Positions 1-9,215 of a stretch of 32,490 bases of DNA are shown piece after piece. Made by a program: the position numbers and the translations under genes. The notes beneath the pieces are model-generated. The model ran no database searches, had not been told where the DNA came from, and saw only the letters and a program-made list of their open reading frames with translations. The DNA comes from Gammaproteobacteria bacterium (lineage in GTDB: Bacteria > Pseudomonadota > Gammaproteobacteria > Chromatiales > Chromatiaceae). Position 1 is the stretch's first letter. Each line of letters starts with the position of its first letter. The DNA lies in assembly GCA_007135625.1 (NCBI GenBank), contig SLIM01000228.1:1-32490 (forward strand), given 5' to 3'.

Positions 1-52
1 ATAAAATCGGATACTTCTTGCACTCGGCAGCAACTTTCCTCTACAATGGTAG

Positions 53-2290
<2,238 letters not shown>

Positions 2291-2311
2291 TTCGCTAGTG
2301 GCTATTGCGCT

Positions 2312-2337
2312 GCGAAGCAGTGGTTTTGCTGCTTCGT
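2312..2337 (+). other. Stem-loop downstream of katG (possible terminator without T-run)
   Basis: GCGAAGCAG / CTGCTTCGT, 9 bp stem including one G-T pair, 8 nt loop, ~20 nt after the katG stop. Confidence 0.4.
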
Positions 2338-2699
2338 GGGCGCGTCTCTTGGTGTTAGAGAGATGGTTGTTTCGGGCAGAATGGTAGAAACCAGATTGCA
2401 TGTGTATGAAATGGCGGGTTGCCGGAGCGAGTTGGCCAAGCGATTGGCGTAGAATTCGCGCATAGCTTCGTAATCACTTTGGGAAACCATCACCCGACAT
2501 TCCGCGCCTTGAAAATCCGAAATTGGCCTGTCGGGAGGTCTCTCTGTGTCAGGCTAGTTGTCGTTTCAGTGGGATACGTGTAGCAATGTAAGCTGCGTAA
2601 CGACCGTAGTTGTCGGCCAACGTGCGGCGCAATCCGTTTTCATAGGGTGGCATAACTCCAAGAATCTGAAAGGTATCCGGCCTCTTTCTAGACTTCATT

Positions 2700-2756
2700 T
2701 TGGAAAAATCGTACTCGGACTTCATGGTTTACCCATGGGATAGAACCCAACTCTGG
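2700..2756 (+). repeat. 57 bp direct repeat, copy A (flanks the ATPase cassette)
   Basis: ttggaaaaatcgtactcggacttcatggtttacccatgggatagaacccaactctgg; 6 mismatches by eye against 6316-6372. Confidence 0.85.
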
Positions 2757-2826
2757 CTACTCGTGCCAAGCATAGTGTATGTATGGCATACCATGAGTTG
2801 TGGGGGATGTTTTGGGGATGAGGGGT

Positions 2827-4314
2827 CTACCGTGGCGGTCGCACCCCGCCTCTGCGCTTGATGCCAAAGCCGACACGAAAAATGTCGGGCATGTTGAATC
2901 GCCCATCTTCGGTGGGATAGAGCACTGCCAGCTCGATGAGGTCGGCTACCAACGCTTCCAACGACCCTTTGCGGATCGGGTCGCTGTCGTAGCGCCGTGG
3001 CGGAAGGCGTTGTCCAGAGCGGGCTGCGGAGAGTGAGGCATCTACGAGACCGGGTATCCAGTTGCTGGTGAGATCATCGAATTTCAGGGGAACCGTCGTA
3101 CCCTGCAGGGACTCCAGGAGCGGCCCGACCCAGGGGTAGTCCTCCTTGATCTCTCGGATGCGGGTGGTGGATGCCTCTGCCACGCCTTGGCGAACGCCGT
3201 CGTAGTGCAGGGCGAATCGATGCTCCGGGTGGTGCGTCTCAGTCCACTCGGCGGCGTGACGCAGGGCAAGGAGGATGCTTCGCGGGCTTAGACGCGCTTT
3301 AGCATCGGAGAGGTGGGTGGGAATCCAGGTGTAGGTGTTGCCTCGGTTGGCCTTCGGCCCGACGAATGGTCCCGCCAAGGCTTCGATCAGGTCACGAAAG
3401 GGCATTCTACGGGGCAACGCATAGATACCATCAATTGCCTGCCATCGGAGGTGGGTTTGGCTCGTCAACTCCTCGCGAAATTCACCGTCCAGCGATGCAT
3501 GATTAGCCAGGAACAGTGCGATCAGTCCGTAGAAATCGTCTGGGCGCCACGCTAGGGTGGCCTTGGAGTGGAGCAGCTTGGAGCTATCGGCGAAGTGCCA
3601 AAGCTCATCCTCCTCTTCAATCATATCGGGACGCAGGAAGAACTTGAAGCGAATGGCACGCCGGGTACGGCACTCCAGACATAGGACGAGCGCGGCCTTG
3701 AGTCGCTCCCGAATGCCTGCCCAATCGTCCGCTAGCCGTTCCAAAGAGTCGAACAACAGCATGAGGGCTTGGCCATTGACTACGAGTTGGCGGTCGATCT
3801 CCGTGATCTGGTCATCTGCTGCATGAGGATTTTGCGAGACCCACTGCGCCGCCGCATCCACTGAGTCCGTGAAGGGTAATGCCATGTCCACGGCCTTTGC
3901 CCCCTGGCGGATCAGCACCGAGCGCCATATTTCGTCCGGGGATATCCCCTGATCCATCCAGGCGGTCATTCGCTTGGCAGTGGGAAATAGCTCGTTGCTG
4001 TTGTCCAGCCCGAAACCGACACGGACGATGACATTATGCAGGGTGTGAATCTTTGCCGACCCGCTGACATACTCGCGTGCCGCTTGGTCGGCCAACACCG
4101 CAGTCCAGAAGCTCTTGCCCGCCCCGCGCATTCCCTCGACCACGCTGACATCCGGGGCAAGGGCCTTGCTATGCATGTCGGGGACGTAGATCTCAGAGCG
4201 CTGGGGTGAGTCGAGCTGCTCCCAGGCGGCGGTCTGCGGCAACGCCATGAGGGCACCGCGATAGGTGAGCGGATCAAAGGTGAATTTCGGTTGAAAATCT
4301 GATCGCTGCGGCAT
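2827..4314 (-). CDS. P-loop ATPase of unknown function (third gene of cassette)
   Basis: 495 aa; Walker A-like GMRGAGKS, Walker B-like ALMLLFDSLERL, C-terminal segment DGRFNMPDIFRVGFGIKRRGGVRPP. Starts 15 nt after the preceding gene. Confidence 0.85.
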   Translation of the reverse strand: MPQRSDFQPKFTFDPLTYRGALMALPQTAAWEQLDSPQRSEIYVPDMHSKALAPDVSVVEGMRGAGKSFWTAVLADQAAREYVSGSAKIHTLHNVIVRVGFGLDNSNELFPTAKRMTAWMDQGISPDEIWRSVLIRQGAKAVDMALPFTDSVDAAAQWVSQNPHAADDQITEIDRQLVVNGQALMLLFDSLERLADDWAGIRERLKAALVLCLECRTRRAIRFKFFLRPDMIEEEDELWHFADSSKLLHSKATLAWRPDDFYGLIALFLANHASLDGEFREELTSQTHLRWQAIDGIYALPRRMPFRDLIEALAGPFVGPKANRGNTYTWIPTHLSDAKARLSPRSILLALRHAAEWTETHHPEHRFALHYDGVRQGVAEASTTRIREIKEDYPWVGPLLESLQGTTVPLKFDDLTSNWIPGLVDASLSAARSGQRLPPRRYDSDPIRKGSLEALVADLIELAVLYPTEDGRFNMPDIFRVGFGIKRRGGVRPPR

Positions 4315-4329
4315 GGCGATTACTCTGGC

Positions 4330-5634
4330 TTAGGCGAATCCATCGGGGAGTAGACGCGCTGTGGCTCCGTTCAGAAACGGCCCAAAGGCGCTCTTGACAA
4401 TGCCCCATTCAGGGAGGGTATTGGAATGGTTCAGCTCAAGCCCGCGTAGCCTGGGGTCGAACCCGATGCGTAAGGGATAATGGGGGGCGGTATCTTCCAT
4501 CATCTCGAACGACTCCATCCCTTTGGGATCGGCCTCTGCATCGTATAATTCGTCAGTCCAGGCCAGAAAGGAGTGCTCCACCAAGCGGCGGGCAGCCGAT
4601 TCTGTCGAGTCCGTCTGCGCCCCTACCATCGTCAGGCGGTGGCGGAGATCATCCTCCTGCATTCCAAAGCTCACCCCTCGGGAGAGGGCTAGTTGCCGAA
4701 AAAGGTGACGATAAGCGGCCCAAGTCTGGGCATCGTCACGGGCGAACAGGAAGACCTCGGCACCCAAACGGGTCACTGCGGCGGAGCCAATGTCGTGCAA
4801 ACCCGCACGTGCATCCAGCAAAACCAATTGAGGTGCCTCGGCCAGTCCTGCAATGGATTCCAGCAGCAGCTTCAGCCGTTCTGCCAGCCCGAAATACGCT
4901 TGGTGTCCCTCAGACCAGGCCGGCAGATAGATACGCCCCAACTTGGCGATGTAGTCACGGCTCTTGCGACCAAAGGCCGGCAGCACGCGCAATCGCCCCG
5001 GCGTGTCTTGAGCCAGGGCGCAATCGACCAAGGTTTCCCGCAACAGGGCATTGTCCACTGCGCCGTTCTGCGCCTCAATCAGCCAGTCGATCAGGCCGTA
5101 GTCCGGGATGTGAGCCTCATCCAGCAAAACACTGGCTACGCCCGGCGCTTCGAGGTCTAGATCGATGAGGAGTACGTCCTTCCCGAGCCGGGCCAGGTGC
5201 CAAGCCCACACTGCGAAGGCTGAGGTACGACCCACCCCTCCTTTGATGCTGAAGGCCACTGCTGTCGGTAGCGGTGGGTGGGTACACAGAGGTGCCCGAA
5301 TCCAGTCCTGATTGGTTTGAAGGCGATCCACTAGCCAGGTAGCGGGAGCATTGGGAATACGGATGCGATCAGGCGAGCGGATTACGTCGTCTGGGTCAAT
5401 GAGATCGCTTTGGCGCAATAGAACCTGTCGCTCTCCCGGGCTAAATCGGCCAAGGGTATTGTGTAGTCGCTGGGCAAGGACATCCCAGTTGCATAGGGTG
5501 GAGTCGGGCAACACCACCGTAAGTACTCCAAAGGGGTCGCGGATCAGCGTAGTTTCCGAGTCAGCATCCCCGAACTCTTGCTGTAGGATCTCGAGTGCGG
5601 AGGGAATGGATTGATCGAATTGTGGCGAAGTCAT
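4330..5634 (-). CDS. MinD/ParA-like ATPase, KGGVGRT variant (second gene of cassette)
   Basis: Likely start ATG 5634-5632 (MTSPQFDQS). FSIKGGVGRTSAFAVWAWHLARLGKDVLLIDLDLEAPG is a deviant Walker A plus Walker A' region; LVLLDARAGLHDIGSAAV is Walker B-like. ATGA overlap with the upstream gene. Confidence 0.92.
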   Translation of the reverse strand: MTSPQFDQSIPSALEILQQEFGDADSETTLIRDPFGVLTVVLPDSTLCNWDVLAQRLHNTLGRFSPGERQVLLRQSDLIDPDDVIRSPDRIRIPNAPATWLVDRLQTNQDWIRAPLCTHPPLPTAVAFSIKGGVGRTSAFAVWAWHLARLGKDVLLIDLDLEAPGVASVLLDEAHIPDYGLIDWLIEAQNGAVDNALLRETLVDCALAQDTPGRLRVLPAFGRKSRDYIAKLGRIYLPAWSEGHQAYFGLAERLKLLLESIAGLAEAPQLVLLDARAGLHDIGSAAVTRLGAEVFLFARDDAQTWAAYRHLFRQLALSRGVSFGMQEDDLRHRLTMVGAQTDSTESAARRLVEHSFLAWTDELYDAEADPKGMESFEMMEDTAPHYPLRIGFDPRLRGLELNHSNTLPEWGIVKSAFGPFLNGATARLLPDGFA

Positions 5635-6035
5635 GGCTGCCGTACCCCGCTGAGTCCAACGGCCCCAAGCAGCCGCTTTGCCCACTCTCGATGTGATTGT
5701 AATTGTTTCGCTCGGATTGCCCCTTCCGCCTCATACCGCTGATCTATCTTCCAGTCGGAAAAAGGATTATTGGACTGAAGAAGGCTAGGGAGGCGCGGAG
5801 CAGCCTTGGCGATGCTTTGATGGCCCGCTTTATCCCAAAGCAGGTTAATGTGGTATTTGAACTCCTTTTGGAGCGATCCATCAGGCGCAAAAAGCGGCAA
5901 TTGAACCAGCACCTTTTTGATCGCACATTCTGCGGCCAGCCCATACAATTGATCGGCGTTCCCGATCCGCCTATGCTCTTCCAGTAGCTGTGCATCCTGC
6001 CAGTGTCGCAACGCGGCCTGCGCGTAATCTTCCAT
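5631..6035 (-). CDS. Small helical protein, possibly HEPN-like (first gene of cassette)
   Basis: Start ATG 6035-6033 preceded by GGAGG Shine-Dalgarno (ccGGAGGacaattgATG). MEDYAQAALRHWQDAQLLEEHRRIGNADQLYGLAAECAIKKVL; stop overlaps the next start (ATGA). Confidence 0.8.
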   Translation of the reverse strand: MEDYAQAALRHWQDAQLLEEHRRIGNADQLYGLAAECAIKKVLVQLPLFAPDGSLQKEFKYHINLLWDKAGHQSIAKAAPRLPSLLQSNNPFSDWKIDQRYEAEGAIRAKQLQSHREWAKRLLGAVGLSGVRQP

Positions 6036-6315
6036 CAATTGTCCTCCGGTTCCGGCTGGGCCAGGAGATCGCCCGAAAATCACTCATTAATATCAATGGT
6101 GTCCTCCGCGATGCCTGCGTACCATGCTTTCACTCCCCTAGCGGATGCGATCCGGGCGGCGGGGTCGCTGATCTGTTCCAAGATGGCTCTTACACCCACC
6201 GCCTCGGTAACGAAGGAAAGGAGGGTAAACCATCTGCAGCGACTCTACAACGTACAGTGAGGAGGTGAATCTATCCCCTCAATACGACTCTTCTACATCT
6301 ACCCGCAGGATCCGC

Positions 6316-6372
6316 TTGGAAAAATCATTCTCGGACTTCATGGCTTACCCTTAGGATAGAACCCGACTCTGG
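6316..6372 (+). repeat. 57 bp direct repeat, copy B (flanks the ATPase cassette)
   Basis: ttggaaaaatcattctcggacttcatggcttacccttaggatagaacccgactctgg; same orientation as copy A. Confidence 0.85.
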
Positions 6373-6379
6373 ATATCGC

Positions 6380-6754
6380 ATTGAGCATTGCGACCACTTT
6401 GGGGACTCCCAGAACTACCTGGAGAGTACCATGTGGGGCGGTTACACCCTGATGCACGAATGGGGGCATTTTGCCTACGGGTTATTTGACGAGTACCAGA
6501 ACAACGATGCGGCGTGTGATTCCGACGATCCGGGTGGCCCCTGCCAATGTGAAGTTCATTGGGAAAATGGTGGGCCGACAGTACCAGCGGCGGCGGCTAC
6601 CCCCTCTGCGTCTAGTTCAGGTGGTGCGCCCCCTGCGCCTGGTGCCAGCGGGGCGCATCCGATTCCGACCCTTGGCCACCTGCCCCTGCTACTACTCTCC
6701 GGGCTGCTTGGGTTGCTGGCGATTCGGCGCTATGCCGTTTTTATGAAACGGTAA
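6380..6754 (+). pseudogene. Truncated CLCA-type metalloprotease remnant fused to an IPTL-CTERM tail
   Basis: In-frame IEHCDHFGDSQNYLESTMWGGYTLMHEWGHFAYGLFDEYQ (HExxH with downstream DE) extends upstream of the only ATG (6431); no ATG/GTG/TTG start upstream before stop at 6266. C-terminal HPIPTLGHLPLLLLSGLLGLLAIRRYAVFMKR resembles IPTL-CTERM. Confidence 0.7.
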
Positions 6755-6774
6755 TACCGCCACGCTGTTGTAGT

Positions 6775-6800
6775 GCGACTACCCCATTCGGGGTAGTCGC
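6775..6800 (+). terminator. Perfect hairpin after IPTL-CTERM remnant (terminator-like, no T-run)
   Basis: GCGACTACCCC-ATTC-GGGGTAGTCGC, 11 bp perfect stem with tetraloop, 20 nt after stop. Confidence 0.55.
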
Positions 6801-7096
6801 CCTGCGCGTAGGAGGGAATATGCCTCACATCACAGTATAGATTCTATGATCTCTACCTACTGCGCAGCACTACCCGTGAGGCACCCCAGTTGGCGGTGTA
6901 GAGGAAGGCATCGAAGAACGCCTCGATTAGCAAAGCGTCTTGACAACTGCGCGGCGCGGGCATAAAGTTGCCACCGACGGTTGGGACTCCTGCTTGTAAC
7001 GCTGCAAGATGTCGCCCGATACCCTCGTGACTATATGACACCTAAGTAGGTAGAAATAAGTGCTTAGGAATACTAACTGCTATAAGGAAATTGACC

Positions 7097-7435
7097 ATGA
7101 ACCTGTTCGCTCGTACTGCGTGTACCACCCTGCTGCTGCTGCTCGTGAGTTTCGCGGCACATGCACAGCAGAACTACTACGTGAATATCACCAATCAGAC
7201 GGGCTATACGATTATGCATGCGTATGTCAGCCCCGCCGATGCTAGAGATTGGGAGGAGGATGTCTTAGGGAGTGAGGTGCTGCGCAACGGTCACACCCAA
7301 CGGATTACGTTGCACGGCTATTTTAGCCCTATTTTTGATGTTCGCTTGGTGGATGAAGATGGCGATACCTATACGTTTTGGAACATTAATGTCTCGACAC
7401 ACGATCTGGTGGTGACGCTGGATCAGCTCGACTAA
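7097..7435 (+). CDS. Small secreted protein of unknown function
   Basis: ATG 7097 with upstream aagga; Sec signal peptide MNLFARTACTTLLLLLVSFAAHA|QQ; repeat-free 112 aa with FDVRLVDEDGDTYTFWNINV. Confidence 0.8.
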   Translation: MNLFARTACTTLLLLLVSFAAHAQQNYYVNITNQTGYTIMHAYVSPADARDWEEDVLGSEVLRNGHTQRITLHGYFSPIFDVRLVDEDGDTYTFWNINVSTHDLVVTLDQLD

Positions 7436-7448
7436 GGCTTCCATTTAT

Positions 7449-7469
7449 CATGTAAAGAGTTTTTACATG
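7449..7469 (+). other. Stem-loop downstream of small secreted protein gene
   Basis: CATGTAAA-GAGTT-TTTACATG, 8 bp perfect stem, ~14 nt after stop. Confidence 0.4.
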
Positions 7470-7557
7470 GTAAATTGGTGCGGTATGCTCGTACCGCGCC
7501 AAACTTTTTGAGCCACTTGATTTCAATTTCAGGCCTTGACCACCCCTCCGCTCAATA

Positions 7558-7662
7558 CCTTGATCGGAAAGCGTCAAGCGGGGCATTTCGCCCCAAGGAC
7601 TCAGCCACTTACGGCGGGACTTTCGCTGTGAGCGGGCAAGGTGGCCGGAATGACGATCAAGG
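7558..7662 (+). repeat. MITE-like element, left copy (9 bp perfect terminal inverted repeats)
   Basis: Starts CCTTGATCG, ends CGATCAAGG; about 105 bp; inverted near-identical copy at 11967-12073. Confidence 0.8.
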
Positions 7663-7833
7663 CCCAATTCCGCCTTGCGGCTTCCAAAAAACATGGTAAA
7701 CTTCCCCTCCACCCATTCCTGACGATCTCCCCAAGCCTTTCTGTCGCACAGAGTGTTTTTTAGAAGATCCAGCGAGAGAGGCGGCCTACGCAGGGGGATA
7801 TAAACCACAACCTACAGAGGAACAAAAAGAGAG

Positions 7834-9168
7834 ATGGATCCGATTGCCCAATTTATGCAGAAAGTGATTGAAAAAAATCCTGGGGAGAGTGAGTTCCATC
7901 AGGCGGTGCAGGAGGTGGTAGAAACCTTAATGCCCTTTATCGAGGCCCATCCCAAGTATAAAAAAGCCAAGATTTTAGAACGGATGGTGGAGCCGGAGCG
8001 GGTCATTATCTTTCGGGTGCCTTGGGCCGACGATCAGGGCGAGGTGCAGATCAACCGTGGCTACCGCATTCAGATGAACAGTGCCATTGGCCCCTACAAG
8101 GGCGGGCTGCGGTTTCATCCCAGTGTCAATCTGAGCATTTTAAAGTTCTTGGCCTTTGAGCAGGTATTTAAAAATAGCCTTACCACCCTCCCTATGGGCG
8201 GCGGGAAGGGCGGCTCAGATTTTGACCCCAAGGGAAAAAGTGATAACGAGGTGATGCGTTTCTGTCAGAGCTTCATGACGGAGTTGTATCGGCATATCGG
8301 GGCAGAAACCGACGTGCCTGCCGGTGATATCGGTGTTGGGGCGCGTGAAATCGGTTTCATGTACGGCCAGTACCGACGGATTACCAACGAATTCACCGGT
8401 ATCCTCACCGGCAAGAGCCGCAACTGGGGCGGCAGCCTCATCCGCCCGGAGGCCACTGGGTATGGAGCGGTATTTTTTGCCGAAGAGATGCTTAAGGCGC
8501 GTGGAAAATCCTTGGCCGGAAGCCTCTGCACCGTCTCCGGTTCTGGCAACGTTGCCCAATATACCATTGAGAAGGTCAATGCGTTGGGAGGCAAATGCGT
8601 GACCCTCTCCGACTCCGCCGGTTTCATTCATGACCCTGACGGCATTGATGCGGAAAAGTTGGCCTACGTCATGGAACTGAAGAACGTCAAACGGGGCCGC
8701 ATCGCCGAGTATGCGGAAAAATACGATTGCAGCTACTATCCGGGCCAGCGTCCCTGGATCATTCCCTGTGATATCGCTTTTCCCAGTGCGACCCAAAATG
8801 AGATCGACGGCAACGATGCCGAAACCTTGGTCAAAAATGGCTGCTACTGCGTTTCCGAAGGGGCCAACATGCCCTCGACGGTCGAGGCGGTAAAGGTCTT
8901 TTTAAAGGCCAAAATCATGTACGGGCCAGGCAAGGCGGCTAATGCCGGCGGGGTAGCTACCAGCGGCTTGGAGATGTCCCAGAACAGCCTGAAACTCTCT
9001 TGGACCGGGGAGGAGGTGGAGGGACGGCTTAAGCAGATTATGGAAGGCATTCACACTGCCTGCTACACCTACGGCCAGGAAGGGGATTTTGTCAACTATG
9101 TGAAGGGGGCCAATATTGCGGGCTTTGTGAAGGTGGCGGATGCCATGATTGAACAGGGCCTTATCTAA
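7834..9168 (+). CDS. gdhA: Glutamate dehydrogenase (NADP-type, hexameric)
   Basis: 444 aa; RGYRIQMNSAIGPYKGGLRFHPSVNLSILKFLAFEQVFKNSLTTLPMGGGKGGSDFDPKGKSDNEVMRFCQSFM is diagnostic. Confidence 0.97.
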   Translation: MDPIAQFMQKVIEKNPGESEFHQAVQEVVETLMPFIEAHPKYKKAKILERMVEPERVIIFRVPWADDQGEVQINRGYRIQMNSAIGPYKGGLRFHPSVNLSILKFLAFEQVFKNSLTTLPMGGGKGGSDFDPKGKSDNEVMRFCQSFMTELYRHIGAETDVPAGDIGVGAREIGFMYGQYRRITNEFTGILTGKSRNWGGSLIRPEATGYGAVFFAEEMLKARGKSLAGSLCTVSGSGNVAQYTIEKVNALGGKCVTLSDSAGFIHDPDGIDAEKLAYVMELKNVKRGRIAEYAEKYDCSYYPGQRPWIIPCDIAFPSATQNEIDGNDAETLVKNGCYCVSEGANMPSTVEAVKVFLKAKIMYGPGKAANAGGVATSGLEMSQNSLKLSWTGEEVEGRLKQIMEGIHTACYTYGQEGDFVNYVKGANIAGFVKVADAMIEQGLI

Positions 9169-9180
9169 GGTCATCATTGG

Positions 9181-9201
9181 GGGGCAGAGCGGTTCTGCCC
9201 C
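9181..9201 (+). other. Intergenic hairpin between gdhA and downstream gene
   Basis: GGGGCAGA-GCGGT-TCTGCCCC, 8 bp perfect stem, 12 nt after gdhA stop and 14 nt before ATG 9216. Confidence 0.5.
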
Positions 9202-9215
9202 TGAGAGAGAGCGCC

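Noticed and set aside
2302-2493. 63 aa minus-strand ORF (MMVSQSDYEAMREFYANRL...)
   Set aside because: The start looks protein-like but the rest runs into the katG downstream hairpin; possible remnant only.
6853-7041. 62 aa minus-strand ORF (MSYSHEGIGRHLAALQAG...)
   Set aside because: Could be a gene fragment, but no recognisable motif or convincing RBS; too short to support.
7386-7808. 140 aa minus-strand ORF
   Set aside because: Overlaps the MITE-like repeat and an intergenic hairpin; no protein features.
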